Shown: positions 41,881-51,178, numbered from the stretch's first letter. The stretch is DNA of 64,000 nt from Enterobacter sp. CC120223-11 (GCF_900215375.1 NZ_OBEF01000001.1:310001-374000); one strand, 5' to 3'. Made by a program: numbers and translations. Notes: generated by a model not told the origin, from the letters alone.

Positions 41881-43917
41881 ATGAGTGAACTCATCCAGCA
41901 TGCCAACAGCATTGAGTGGCGCTTTGAACGCCAGATCCTGCGGGTCGAACCCTGGGGTAAAAACAGCCTGCGCGTCCGGGCCACCTGCACCCCGGAGTTC
42001 AGCGATTCGCTGCAGGCCCTTCTGCTGGCAGAACCCTGTGAGGCCGAAATCACGCCCCTTGCAGAAAGCCTGACTCTGCGCAACGGCACGATAACCGCCG
42101 TACTCAATCTTAAAGGTCAGCTGGCCTTTTATAATCAGCGCGGAGAACTGCTGTTAGAAGAGTTGTGGCGGCAGCGTTCCACTGTTGGAATCGGGGCGAG
42201 TGAAAAAAGTCAGGACAAATATGTCAGCGCGCTGAAGCTCGATGCCCGTGAATTTAAGCCGCTGGCAGGCGGAAAGTATCAGCTCACCGTCCGCTTTGAA
42301 TCACGCGATGATGAACGCCTGTACGGAATGGGACAATACCAGCAGCCGTGGCTCGATCTGAAAGGCTGCACGCTGGAACTCGCTCAACGAAATTCTCAGG
42401 CTAGCGTTCCGTTTGTGCAATCCAGTCTGGGCTATGGTTTGCTGTGGAACAATCCGGCCATAGGTGAGGCGAGCTTTGCCAAAAACCAGACCGAGTGGCG
42501 GGCACGTGTAACCGGAGAGATGGACTACTGGATAACGGCTGGCGACAGCGTGGCAGAGATAACCCGCCAGTATGCTAAAGCCACGGGAACCCCACCGCCA
42601 GCCCCCGCTTTCATCAGTGGATTATGGCAGTGCAAACTGCGCTATCGCACCCAGCAGGAGGTTCTGGAGGTGGCGCGGGAGTATCGCCGCCGCCACTTGC
42701 CGCTCTCGGTTATGGTGATTGATTTCTTCCACTGGCCCAATCAGGGAACCTGGTGCTTCGACCCCATTGACTGGCCCGATCCGCAGGCGATGGTCGATGA
42801 ACTGCGCTCCCTTGGCATTGAACTGATGGTGTCGGTGTGGCCAACCGTCGAGGCACGCAGCCCGCTCTATCCGCAGATGAAGGCGAAAGGCTGGCTGGTC
42901 AGCAGCGAACGCGGCGTGCAGGTCAATCTCGATTTTATGGGCAACACCACCTTTTTCGACGCGACTCACCCGCAGGCCCGGGAATTTGTGTGGGATACGG
43001 TGAAGAAAAATTACTACGATTTGGGCATCAAGCTGTTCTGGCTGGACGAAGCGGAGCCGGAATACCGGGCCTATGATTTTGATAACTACCGCTACCATGC
43101 CGGGCCAGTTTTAGAAGTGGGGAACCGCTACCCCCGTGATTTTGCACAAGGGTTTTATGATGGCCTGCAGGCCAACGGCGAACGCGACATCGTCAATCTG
43201 GTACGCTGCTCCTGGGCTGGCAGCCAGCGTTTCGGTGTCCTGGCCTGGTCCGGCGACGTCCACTCCTCATTCCACGCATTCCGTAATCAGATTGCCGCAG
43301 GCCTGAACATGGGGCTCGCGGGGATCCCCTGGTGGACGACGGACATCGGCGGTTTCCAGGGCGGCAACGTGAACGACCCCGCCTTCCATGAGCTGCTGAT
43401 CCGTTGGTTCCAGTGGGCCGTTTTCTGCCCGGTGCTGCGCATGCATGGCTATCGTGAGCCGCAAATTCAGCCCCCGGAGCGCTATCGCGATGGGATCCCA
43501 CAGTGCAACAGCGGTTCGCCGAATGAGCTGTGGAGCTATGGCGAGGAAAACTTCGCCATCATGCAGCACTGGCTGTCGGTGCGTGAAAAACTCCGCCCTT
43601 ACATTGACGCTCTGTATCAGAATGCGCATGAGCATGGCGATCCGCTGATGCGCCCGCTGTTCTGGCATTTCCCGGAGGACAAACGCAGCTGGGAGACGGA
43701 AGATCAGTATCTGTTTGGCGAAGATTTACTGGTCGCGCCGGTGCTCTACGCCGGACAGCGCCAGCGTGAAGTCTGGCTGCCTGCCGGAATAAACTGGATT
43801 GCGCTGAACGGTGAGCGCTACCGTGGCGGTGAACGGGTGACGGTGAGCGCACCGCTGGAGAGCATTCCGCTGTTCATCCGTGAAGGCAGCCCGCTGGTCA
43901 ATATCCTGCTGAGCTGA
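41881..43917 (+). CDS. glycoside hydrolase family 31 (alpha-xylosidase-like)
   Basis: 678-aa cytoplasmic GH31 enzyme without signal peptide. The catalytic nucleophile aspartate is in KLFWLDEAEPEY (about residue 391) and the acid/base aspartate in VLAWSGDVHSSF; WTTDIGGF and RMHGYREP are further family motifs. It is about 100 residues shorter than E. coli YicI, so it is a different GH31 subgroup and alpha-xylosidase is only the likeliest activity. Start at 41881 (MSELIQHANSIEWRF) with AAGGA upstream. Operon with the preceding symporter. Confidence 0.87.
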   Translation: MSELIQHANSIEWRFERQILRVEPWGKNSLRVRATCTPEFSDSLQALLLAEPCEAEITPLAESLTLRNGTITAVLNLKGQLAFYNQRGELLLEELWRQRSTVGIGASEKSQDKYVSALKLDAREFKPLAGGKYQLTVRFESRDDERLYGMGQYQQPWLDLKGCTLELAQRNSQASVPFVQSSLGYGLLWNNPAIGEASFAKNQTEWRARVTGEMDYWITAGDSVAEITRQYAKATGTPPPAPAFISGLWQCKLRYRTQQEVLEVAREYRRRHLPLSVMVIDFFHWPNQGTWCFDPIDWPDPQAMVDELRSLGIELMVSVWPTVEARSPLYPQMKAKGWLVSSERGVQVNLDFMGNTTFFDATHPQAREFVWDTVKKNYYDLGIKLFWLDEAEPEYRAYDFDNYRYHAGPVLEVGNRYPRDFAQGFYDGLQANGERDIVNLVRCSWAGSQRFGVLAWSGDVHSSFHAFRNQIAAGLNMGLAGIPWWTTDIGGFQGGNVNDPAFHELLIRWFQWAVFCPVLRMHGYREPQIQPPERYRDGIPQCNSGSPNELWSYGEENFAIMQHWLSVREKLRPYIDALYQNAHEHGDPLMRPLFWHFPEDKRSWETEDQYLFGEDLLVAPVLYAGQRQREVWLPAGINWIALNGERYRGGERVTVSAPLESIPLFIREGSPLVNILLS

Positions 43918-43928
43918 TTTCAGGCAAG

Positions 43929-44012
43929 TGCCCAAAAAGTCGGGATATTTATCCGAAAGCCTGTTTAACTCCGCATTTATGCGTAAAGTAAACAGGCTGA
44001 CTTTTTTGGGCA
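43929..44012 (+). other. 84-bp three-way-junction palindrome upstream of yeaL
   Basis: An outer stem TGCCCAAAAAGTC / GACTTTTTTGGGCA (one extra T) encloses two hairpins: GGAT-ATTT-ATCC, and AGCCTGTTTA / TAAACAGGCT with inner CGCAT-TT-ATGCG. Together they predict a three-way junction in either strand. The T-run in the right arm could also terminate the GH31 operon. Confidence 0.65.
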
Positions 44013-44024
44013 AGGACCCCCTTC

Positions 44025-44471
44025 ATGTTTGACTCTACCCTGTTGATCCTTCTGGGACTGGCGGCGCTCGGCTTTATCAGCCACAACACCACCGTCGCCG
44101 TCTCTATTCTGGTTCTCATCATCGTGCGTGTGACGCCGCTGAACACCTTTTTCCCCTGGATTGAAAAACAGGGCCTGAGCATCGGCATTATCGTGCTCAC
44201 CATCGGTGTAATGGCGCCTATCGCCAGCGGCACGCTGCCTGCTTCCACGCTGCTGCACTCCTTCGTCAACTGGAAGTCGCTGGTGGCGATTGCGGTCGGC
44301 GTGTTTGTCTCCTGGCTGGGCGGCAGAGGCGTACAGCTGATGGGTACCCAGCCGCAGCTGGTGGCCGGACTGCTCGTCGGCACCGTGCTTGGCGTGGCGC
44401 TGTTCCGGGGCGTACCAGTGGGGCCGCTGATTGCCGCCGGGCTGGTATCACTGTTTATAGGGAAGGGGTAA
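44025..44471 (+). CDS. yeaL: YeaL family inner-membrane protein (DUF441)
   Basis: 148-aa hydrophobic protein with four to five transmembrane segments, same length as E. coli YeaL. Characteristic strings: [33 protein letters not shown] and [20 protein letters not shown]. Function unknown. The 3' end overlaps the converging nimR gene by 17 bp. Confidence 0.94.
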   Translation: MFDSTLLILLGLAALGFISHNTTVAVSILVLIIVRVTPLNTFFPWIEKQGLSIGIIVLTIGVMAPIASGTLPASTLLHSFVNWKSLVAIAVGVFVSWLGGRGVQLMGTQPQLVAGLLVGTVLGVALFRGVPVGPLIAAGLVSLFIGKG

Positions 44472-45282
44472 TCAGACCGTTAAGATAGCGCCCGGGCGTC
44501 TGGCCGAGTCCTTTGCGGAACATGGTGATAAACGCCGTGGTGGAGTCGTAGCCGAGCGCATGCGCCGTCTGCTGTACGGTTTGCCCACGGATAAGCAGCT
44601 GCAGTGCCAGGATAAGCTGGAGCTGATGCCGCCAGCGGCGGAAGCTCAGACCCGTCTCCTTCACCACCAGTCGGGCCAGGTTACGCTCACTCATCGCAAA
44701 ATGCCCTGCCCACTGCCCCAACGTTTGCCAAACCGCGGGCTCCGCGGCCATGGTATCGACCATCTGACGGATTTTGGGATGGGCTGATACTGGCAGCTGG
44801 AGTTGTTGCTGCGGCTGCTGTGGCAGCTCATCGAACAGCACCTGAATCAGGCGCTGCATGGCCTCGTTATTTTTTTGCCCCTGGTTGCGATCGGCGAGCG
44901 TCAGGATCAGTTCACGAACCAGCGGCGATATTTTCAGGGTGCAGCAATGGTCAGGCATAGCCGCAACGCCAGGCTCTATAAACAGAAAGCACAGGCGAGC
45001 GCCAGGCGTGGCGCGGTTGCTGTGCGGCACCAGACCGGGGATCCACACTGCATACTGCGGCGGCACCATCCACATGGCGTTTTCCACTTCGCAGGTAATG
45101 GCCCCGTGCAGCGCCAGAATCAGCTGGCCCTTTCGGTGCCGATGCAGAGGGATGAACTGTTCATCCTCAACCACCTGAATGCGGAAGGCCACCGCGCTTT
45201 CCGGCTGGCTGTCTGGCTCATAGCCCGCAAGGCCCAGTCCAGTTGTCATCATTTTTGTCCGATGTGAGCGATTATTTGTCAT
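44455..45282 (-). CDS. nimR: AraC-family regulator NimR
   Basis: 275 aa; regulator of the divergent nimT exporter. The N-terminal cupin ([19 protein letters not shown]) is followed by a C-terminal double helix-turn-helix ([38 protein letters not shown]), the AraC/XylS arrangement. I take the ATG at 45282 ([10 protein letters not shown]); a TTG five codons upstream and a downstream ATG pair are alternatives. Its operator must be in the 52-bp gap to nimT. Confidence 0.92.
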   Translation of the reverse strand: MTNNRSHRTKMMTTGLGLAGYEPDSQPESAVAFRIQVVEDEQFIPLHRHRKGQLILALHGAITCEVENAMWMVPPQYAVWIPGLVPHSNRATPGARLCFLFIEPGVAAMPDHCCTLKISPLVRELILTLADRNQGQKNNEAMQRLIQVLFDELPQQPQQQLQLPVSAHPKIRQMVDTMAAEPAVWQTLGQWAGHFAMSERNLARLVVKETGLSFRRWRHQLQLILALQLLIRGQTVQQTAHALGYDSTTAFITMFRKGLGQTPGRYLNGLITPSL

Positions 45283-45334
45283 TCTAGCTTGATTCAATCA
45301 CCGCGAAAACCGCGTATCGTAGCCACTCCTGAGT

Positions 45335-46534
45335 ATGACCGAGAAGCCCATGAGTTCTGATATCCCCTCTACCCGCCGTCAGACGCTGTTCCTGATTGCC
45401 GGAATTTTACTTATCGCCACTTCCCTGCGCGTGACCTTTACCGGTGCCGCGCCGCTGCTGGACAGCATCCGCGCCGACTACGGTCTGAGCACGGCCTGGA
45501 CCGGCATGTTGACCACGCTGCCCCTGCTGGCATTTGGCCTGTTTTCTCCGCTTGCGGCGGGCATTGCGCGCCGTTTTGGTATGGAGCGCAGCCTGTTTGC
45601 CGCCCTGCTGCTGATTTGTGCGGGCATCGCCGTCCGCTCCCTGCCCTCCGCCACCTTTTTGTTCGTCGGCACCACCATCATCGGTTGCGGTATCGCCATG
45701 GGGAACGTCCTGCTGCCAGGATTGATCAAGAGGGATTTCGCGGGGCACGTCGCGCGAATGATCGGCGCATACTCGTTAACCATGGGCGGTGCTGCCGCGC
45801 TCGGCTCAGCGCTGGTCGTACCCATTGCGATGAGCGGCGCAGGCTGGCACGGCGCGCTGCTGGCGCTGATGGCCTTCCCGTTGATTGGCCTGTTAGTCTG
45901 GCTGCCGCAGCTGCGTCGCCACACGCCAGGCACAATGACCACGTCAGGAAGCCTGCACAACCGGGGGATCTGGCGTTCGGCTCTGGCGTGGCAGGTCACG
46001 CTATTCCTCGGCATTAACTCGCTGGTCTATTACGTGGTCATTGGCTGGCTGCCGTCTATCCTCATCAGCCAGGGGTACAGCGAAGCCCAGGCGGGTTCAC
46101 TGCACGGTTTATTACAGTTAGCCACCGCCGTACCGGGCCTGCTGATCCCGATTGTGCTGCACAAACTCAAAGATCAGCGCGGTATCGCCATTGTCGTCGC
46201 CATCATGTGCGCCATCAGCGCCGTCGGCTACTGGCTGCTGCCGCAGCAGGCGGTGGTCTGGACGCTGATTTTTGGCTTCGGCTCAGGGGCAACGATGATT
46301 CTCGGTCTGACCTTTATCGGCCTGCGCGCAGGTTCTGCCCATCAGGCAGCGGCACTTTCCGGGATGGCACAGTCCGTGGGTTATCTGCTGGCGGCCTGCG
46401 GGCCACCGCTGATGGGAAAAATCCATGACGCCAGCGGCGACTGGCATATCCCGCTTATCGCCGTGGCCGTTATCTCACTGATGATGGCTCTGTTTGGTGG
46501 GCTCGCCGGACGTGACCGGGAAATTGCGGGGTAA
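45335..46534 (+). CDS. nimT: 2-nitroimidazole exporter NimT (CynX-type MFS)
   Basis: 399-aa major-facilitator exporter with about 12 transmembrane segments; similar to E. coli NimT/YeaN over its whole length (LRVTFTGAAPLLDSIRADYG, GNVLLPGLIKRDF, GFGSGATMILGLTFIGLRAG, GPPLMGKIHDASG). In E. coli it confers resistance to 2-nitroimidazole under NimR control. Start at 45335 (MTEKPMSSDI) or the in-frame ATG six codons later. Confidence 0.93.
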   Translation: MTEKPMSSDIPSTRRQTLFLIAGILLIATSLRVTFTGAAPLLDSIRADYGLSTAWTGMLTTLPLLAFGLFSPLAAGIARRFGMERSLFAALLLICAGIAVRSLPSATFLFVGTTIIGCGIAMGNVLLPGLIKRDFAGHVARMIGAYSLTMGGAAALGSALVVPIAMSGAGWHGALLALMAFPLIGLLVWLPQLRRHTPGTMTTSGSLHNRGIWRSALAWQVTLFLGINSLVYYVVIGWLPSILISQGYSEAQAGSLHGLLQLATAVPGLLIPIVLHKLKDQRGIAIVVAIMCAISAVGYWLLPQQAVVWTLIFGFGSGATMILGLTFIGLRAGSAHQAAALSGMAQSVGYLLAACGPPLMGKIHDASGDWHIPLIAVAVISLMMALFGGLAGRDREIAG

Positions 46535-46543
46535 TGACAAACA

Positions 46544-46575
46544 TTGCCGGGAGGCGCTCCGCTTCCCGGCCTGCA
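46544..46575 (+). repeat. REP-like palindrome
   Basis: TTGCCGGGAGGCGC...CTTCCCGGCCTGCA between converging nimT and the glutamine-amidotransferase-like gene. Confidence 0.65.
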
Positions 46576-46579
46576 GCGC

Positions 46580-47287
46580 TTAGTTTGCCGCCGCTCGCAA
46601 AAACGCATGTACCAGAGGAGCCGGACGGCCTGCCAGCGCATTGCGCTCATGCTGGAACAGCGTCCCGACAAAAAACGGATGGGTGATGAGCTCCACAGCA
46701 CGGATTTCACCTTCCTCATCCCAGCCCGTCACGCGCAATGCGCCTTCTTCCAGCTCAGATGCAAATTCAGGCGAGATACCGTAGTTACAGTGATAACCCT
46801 CTTCAATCGTTTCACGCCCGTAGGCTCTCGCGATCAGCGTATTGCTGCGCAGTTCGATTGAATCTGATTTCTCCACCAGCGAACAGCTCAGCGGCGCGAT
46901 AACCATCCGCCCTTCGCTATCGGTTTCGGCATGCGCAGCATCGTGCCAGCCCAGTACGTTACGGGCGTATTCAATAATGGCATGCTGGAAGCCGCCGCAG
47001 GTACCGAGGAAAGGAATGCTGTTTTCACGTGCGTAGCGAATGGCGATAAACGCGCCTTGCACATTTTTGTACGGACTTGCCGGAACCAGCCAGATGGCGT
47101 CGTATCCCACCAAATCTTCGGCGCTATTGATTTCCGTTGTGGCAAGCCAATCGTAGTCGGCCGTCAGTTCCTGAACGGCGGCGGCATCGTCGATTGCAAG
47201 CGGGATAGCCTGATGAGCGATCACCTCAGGATTGAAGTCACCGACCAGCGCGATACGCAGTGTTTTTTTATCAGAAGCGTGTTCCAT
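46580..47287 (-). CDS. CTP-synthase C-terminal-related class I glutamine-amidotransferase-like protein
   Basis: 235 aa resembling the glutaminase half of PyrG: LRIALVGDFNPEVIAHQAIP at the N-terminus, the nucleophile elbow FLGTCGGFQHAIIEYARNVLG (Cys near residue 97) and a C-terminal HPFFVGTLFQHERNA carrying the catalytic histidine. Homologues are catalogued as 'CTP synthase C-terminal region-related (seleno)protein' because some encode Sec; here the nucleophile codon is TGC. No synthetase domain is present, so the acceptor of any released ammonia is unknown. Not found at this locus in K-12. Confidence 0.82.
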   Translation of the reverse strand: MEHASDKKTLRIALVGDFNPEVIAHQAIPLAIDDAAAVQELTADYDWLATTEINSAEDLVGYDAIWLVPASPYKNVQGAFIAIRYARENSIPFLGTCGGFQHAIIEYARNVLGWHDAAHAETDSEGRMVIAPLSCSLVEKSDSIELRSNTLIARAYGRETIEEGYHCNYGISPEFASELEEGALRVTGWDEEGEIRAVELITHPFFVGTLFQHERNALAGRPAPLVHAFLRAAAN

Positions 47288-47451
47288 GAAGGGGTCCTTA
47301 TGCGGTGCAATTTACGGGCTACATAAGGAACACCAGACTACCTGGGTTTCAGGCGCAGAACAATCCCCTGAATTAATGGGTGACTGACATTTCATCGGTT
47401 CGTGGAACAGATTACCCTGTGAGTGGCACATAAATAAAAGGAGAACGACAA

Positions 47452-47802
47452 ATGATTCAGTGCAAGCGGGTATACGAAGCACCTTCAGCGGAAGACGGCT
47501 ATCGGGTGCTGGTTGACCGTCTCTGGCCACGCGGAATGAAAAAAGAGGATTTGCGCTGCGATGAGTGGTGCAAAGCGCTTTCGCCTTCCTCTGAGCTGAG
47601 AAAGGCATTTCACGGTGAGGTGATTGACTTTACAACGTTCAGCGAACGCTACCGCGCTGAATTACAGGCTAACGCCGCAGAAGGCCAGCGCCTTGCGCTT
47701 ATCGCACAACAACAAACGTTGACCCTGGTCTACGGCGCTAAAAATACGCAACAGAATCATGCCCTGGTGCTGGCAGCGTGGCTGAAAAGCCTTACTCGCT
47801 GA
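47452..47802 (+). CDS. yeaO: YeaO family protein (DUF488)
   Basis: 116-aa cytoplasmic DUF488 protein, one residue longer than in E. coli: CKRVYEAPSAEDGYRVLVDR then LWPRGMKKEDL, and TLVYGAKNTQQNHALVLAAWL. Function unknown. The start follows AAGGAGAACGACAA, an excellent ribosome site. Its 3' end overlaps the converging 101-aa ORF by 11 bp. Confidence 0.93.
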   Translation: MIQCKRVYEAPSAEDGYRVLVDRLWPRGMKKEDLRCDEWCKALSPSSELRKAFHGEVIDFTTFSERYRAELQANAAEGQRLALIAQQQTLTLVYGAKNTQQNHALVLAAWLKSLTR

Positions 47803-48097
47803 CTTTTTCCAGTTCGTCGGCGGGCAGCGTGTCGGGCGTGAGCGGCATCAGGTGTTCCGGGCGGACGAAGGCAAAACCCGCCTGCCCGTCTACCGCCTGA
47901 ATATCGCCGGTGACCAGCCACAGCGCGCGCTGTGCTTCTCGCGGCAGTTCAGTCACGACACCATTGACAGGGTTGAGGATCCTCTCGCCAGGCTGGCAAA
48001 GGGCAAAAAGCGAAACGGATTTTCCGATATTCGCCCGGCCTGCGGGCGTGCGGGCGGCGATGATCATCGCCAGGGTGCCCGGTTTTAGCTGAAACAT
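47792..48097 (-). CDS. hypothetical protein, 101 aa
   Basis: Unrecognised small soluble protein beginning MFQLKPGTLAMIIAARTPAG and ending ADELEKVSE. The N-terminal stretch looks like a small beta-barrel (ANIGKSVSLFALCQPGE, GVVTELPREAQRALWLVTGD). No signal peptide or membrane segment. It lies between yeaO and yoaF, where E. coli has no gene. Confidence 0.65.
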   Translation of the reverse strand: MFQLKPGTLAMIIAARTPAGRANIGKSVSLFALCQPGERILNPVNGVVTELPREAQRALWLVTGDIQAVDGQAGFAFVRPEHLMPLTPDTLPADELEKVSE

Positions 48098-48166
48098 GCT
48101 GCTCTCACACGCTCTGATATTAAGATTAATCTTAATGCGGATTCTACCCTGGAGAGCAGCGGCCTG

Positions 48167-48409
48167 TCACGAGCCAGCGTGATCGCGGCGGTAAAGCGTC
48201 CATTCGTCGAGCACTTCGCCATTCGGCAATTTACAATCGGAACGTACGCCCTGCGGACTTTGTACCGGCACCGAAGTACCGCCTTTCTGCTGGCAATACA
48301 CCGCAGCAGGGTTAGGCATTCCGATATTCGGCGGCTTCGGGGCGTCGTTCTGGCTGGCGGTTGTGCAGCCTGCAAGCAGTAACGGTAATACCAGTCCGGC
48401 ATATTTCAT
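48167..48409 (-). CDS. yoaF: DUF333 outer-membrane lipoprotein YoaF
   Basis: 80-aa lipoprotein similar to E. coli YoaF. Lipobox LLLAGC gives an acylated Cys at residue 15, after MKYAGLVLPLL. The DUF333 core NPAAVYCQQKGGTSVPVQSP followed by CKLPNGEVLDEWTLYRRDH is complete. Function unknown. Confidence 0.92.
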   Translation of the reverse strand: MKYAGLVLPLLLAGCTTASQNDAPKPPNIGMPNPAAVYCQQKGGTSVPVQSPQGVRSDCKLPNGEVLDEWTLYRRDHAGS

Positions 48410-48479
48410 TGATGTGTCTTCCTTTATTGGCGGCTAATTTGCCTTAATCTCCACTATTTCTTCATTTTAACTGCACTTT

Positions 48480-48575
48480 TGCAACTTAAATTAAGACGGT
48501 TCCCGAACTGACCAGGGAACACATCATTCCATAATCAATGAGTTTTTGCCCCGCCTCCCCCGGCGGGGCCTTTTT
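48480..48575 (+). ncRNA. candidate small RNA ending in an orphan terminator
   Basis: A textbook intrinsic terminator, GCCCCGCC-TCCCCC-GGCGGGGC followed by CTTTTTG (48548-48575), points right although no plus-strand gene lies upstream within 700 bp (yeaO is separated by two minus-strand genes). Upstream is a second hairpin GTTCCC-GAACTGACCA-GGGAAC (48500-48520). A promoter is not obvious: only a weak TAAATT near 48487. This could be a short sRNA. Confidence 0.35.
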
Positions 48576-48707
48576 GACAACGATTCGTCATTTTCTCGCC
48601 CATTCGATGTATAAAATTTGATGTATTCATGGTTTACTATTCCCATATAGCCGATATTTTCAGCATTGCGTGCAGCTACTGCTGTTATTGCACGGGAGTT
48701 CCAGGTC

Positions 48708-49715
48708 ATGTCAGATATTATTCTTGCCCGCGTTTCACAAACCCTCGCCACCGAACAAACTCTCGAAAGCCTCGTGCGCCAGCTGCTGGAAATGCTCGAG
48801 ATGGTGACGAACATGGAATCGACATACCTGACCCGAGTCGATACTGGTGCACGATTGCAGCAGATCGTCTACGCGCGGAACAGCAGCGAAATGCAAATTC
48901 CCGAAGGCTTTACCGTTCCCTGGGATGACACCCTGTGTAAACGTGCCGTTGATGAAGAGCATTACTTCAGCAACGATGTCCCTGCCCGCTGGCCGGAATG
49001 TCAGGCCGCGCAACAGCTGGGAATTAATACCTTTTTCACCACGCCAGTGCATCTAGCCGACGGCTCGTTCTATGGCACGCTCTGCGCATCCAGTCGGGAT
49101 GTTCACAACTTCAGCATTAACAGTGAGCACGTGCTGCAACTCTTCGCCAGTCTGATTGCCCGCTATATCGAAAAAGAGTCGCTTGTCGAGCAATTACGCG
49201 AAGCCAACGCCGCGCTGATTGCCCACTCCTACACCGATTCCCTGACGGGCCTTGCCAATCGACGCGCCGTGTACGAACAGCTGGATGCGTTGTTCGCCCA
49301 CTCGGGTAAAAACCGTTCACGCGTGCTGGTCGCTTTTATCGACCTGGATGATTTTAAAGAAATTAACGACGTTCACGGTCATCAGGCCGGGGATGAGTTC
49401 CTGATTCAGGTGGGCCAGCGACTCTCTTCGGTGATGACCGGGGAAGATATTGTCGGTCGTCTTGGCGGCGATGAGTTTCTGGTGGCCTGTGAAATGACCT
49501 CCAGCGGCCAGAAGCAGTCGTTTATTGAGCTGCTGCGCCGTCAAATCAGCGGTCACTATTTACTGGCCGGGCACAGCCTGCACTACCCTGGCGCGAGCAT
49601 CGGTGCCATCGACGTCAACCCAGCGGAGATGGATGCAGAGAGCGCCATTCAGGCGGCCGATGCCGCCATGTATCTCGATAAAAAAGCACGTCAGCGAATG
49701 AGCGTCGCGTCCTGA
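48708..49715 (+). CDS. dgcP: diguanylate cyclase DgcP
   Basis: 335 aa; formerly yeaP. An N-terminal GAF domain (about residues 20-150, ending FYGTLCASSRDVHNF) is followed by a GGDEF domain with VAFIDLDDFKEINDVHGHQA and the active loop GRLGGDEFLV, so it should synthesise c-di-GMP. No RxxD inhibitory site precedes the GGDEF loop. Start at 48708 (MSDIILARVSQTLA) aligns with E. coli; the frame is open 14 codons upstream. Tail-to-tail overlap of 25 bp with the next cyclase gene. Confidence 0.93.
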   Translation: MSDIILARVSQTLATEQTLESLVRQLLEMLEMVTNMESTYLTRVDTGARLQQIVYARNSSEMQIPEGFTVPWDDTLCKRAVDEEHYFSNDVPARWPECQAAQQLGINTFFTTPVHLADGSFYGTLCASSRDVHNFSINSEHVLQLFASLIARYIEKESLVEQLREANAALIAHSYTDSLTGLANRRAVYEQLDALFAHSGKNRSRVLVAFIDLDDFKEINDVHGHQAGDEFLIQVGQRLSSVMTGEDIVGRLGGDEFLVACEMTSSGQKQSFIELLRRQISGHYLLAGHSLHYPGASIGAIDVNPAEMDAESAIQAADAAMYLDKKARQRMSVAS

Positions 49716-51178
49716 CGCGCCTGCTTCATACGGTACATATCCGCATCGGCCACCTGAATCGTGGTGGCCAAATCGCTCTGGAATGACGCAACGCCCCAGG
49801 AGACCGACAGGTGGACTGCGTTGCCGCCGACGACAAAATCATGCGCTGAAATCTCTTTTGCTACCCGCTGCGCAATGCGTCGGGCATCGTCAGCCCCGGT
49901 CTTCAGCAGCAGGATAACAAACTCGTCACCGCCAGTTCGAATCACCAGATCCTTCTCATCCCTCACGCTGGACATCATCCGCCGCGCAATCACCTTAAGC
50001 GCCCTGTCGCCCGCGCTGTGTCCCCAGGTGTCATTGATTGCTTTAAATTTATTGCAGTCCATCAGGATAACCACCGGGAAGTCCTCGATTCGGTCATGCA
50101 CAAATTCAAGGATCTTGCGTGTGAAGCAGCCCGTCAGCGGATCGGTATATACCCGGACATCGCTCTGATTAAACCGACGACGCAGCACACAGGCCAGTAA
50201 CAGAAAGAGGAAAGGCGCCAGCAATACGGCGATCCATCCTTGTGGATCGTTAAGCACAAACAGGTAGACCGGCAGCGCATAGCGGTACTCGTATTTTTTT
50301 GAGATGGCGCGCACTGAGGCATCGCGCAGCCAGGAGCAGGACTCCGTCAGGCAGAGTGACGTTCTGTCCGGCACGTTTACCAGTTTCACCATTAACCCCG
50401 CAGGCAAGCTGCCGCCGAAGGATTCAGCCAGCGCATCGCGCATTTCACTCAGCGAATGGTCGTACAGCAGGTAGCCCACGATTCTGTCGGAGACCGTCGC
50501 CCCCGATAAATCATAAATGTAACTGATAACGCTGAAGGCCTTCTCGCCCGTGATGCGGTCGGTGTAGAAGCTCGTTGAACTTCCTTCACGCTTGGTCACG
50601 TCTTTTTGCAGCAGGCGGTCGTAAAAGGATTCCGGCGGCTTAAAGAAGGCGTCAGGATCGTTGGCCATTTTTGAATCGCTGAAATGAAAAGGCACCGAAT
50701 CCTGAGGATCAAACCAGTAAAACCAGCTGGCATCCCGGGCAATAATATAGCGGTGGGCGTCGAAGCGGCCGGGGTTGATGGCGTTTATTTTGTGGCGAAT
50801 AAACTCAGCGGCGGCGAACATACAGCTGCCGTTCAAATCTCGCTGACGCGCAATCAGCGTCCCGGAGTCAGGATCAGGATGATGCAGGTCGCCATTGATT
50901 GCCCAGCTCTCGCCATCGCGTGGCGCAAAGCCCTCCAGCCCACCGCATTCCCGGGTGCCCCGAATCTGCTGGAAACGTACGCCTGTGGCATCGGCAATCA
51001 GCTCATTATCGTTGAAGACCTCAATGGTGTGAGCGACCATGGCGTTCATTCGTTCGCTGACCTCAGACATGCGCTTCTGATGAGAAAAAATCACATAAAG
51101 TGAGACGCACAGGAGCGTCACTGTGGCGGAAATCAGCACTGCCTGGCGTTTTCTGAGCGCATCCTGGACTTTCTTCAC
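49691..51178 (-). CDS. membrane diguanylate cyclase with periplasmic sensor
   Basis: 495 aa. A transmembrane helix at about residues 13-32 and a second near 318-338 (WIAVLLAPFLFLLLACVLRR) bracket a periplasmic sensor of roughly 285 residues, rich in cysteines (GTRECGG, NGSCMF, CLTESCSW). The C-terminal GGDEF domain is intact: VVILMDCNKFKAINDTWGHS and IRTGGDEFVI. No RxxD inhibitory site is visible. It is unlike E. coli DgcJ (YeaJ) in the sensor, so I give no symbol. Converges on dgcP. Confidence 0.88.
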   Translation of the reverse strand: MKKVQDALRKRQAVLISATVTLLCVSLYVIFSHQKRMSEVSERMNAMVAHTIEVFNDNELIADATGVRFQQIRGTRECGGLEGFAPRDGESWAINGDLHHPDPDSGTLIARQRDLNGSCMFAAAEFIRHKINAINPGRFDAHRYIIARDASWFYWFDPQDSVPFHFSDSKMANDPDAFFKPPESFYDRLLQKDVTKREGSSTSFYTDRITGEKAFSVISYIYDLSGATVSDRIVGYLLYDHSLSEMRDALAESFGGSLPAGLMVKLVNVPDRTSLCLTESCSWLRDASVRAISKKYEYRYALPVYLFVLNDPQGWIAVLLAPFLFLLLACVLRRRFNQSDVRVYTDPLTGCFTRKILEFVHDRIEDFPVVILMDCNKFKAINDTWGHSAGDRALKVIARRMMSSVRDEKDLVIRTGGDEFVILLLKTGADDARRIAQRVAKEISAHDFVVGGNAVHLSVSWGVASFQSDLATTIQVADADMYRMKQARQDATLIR

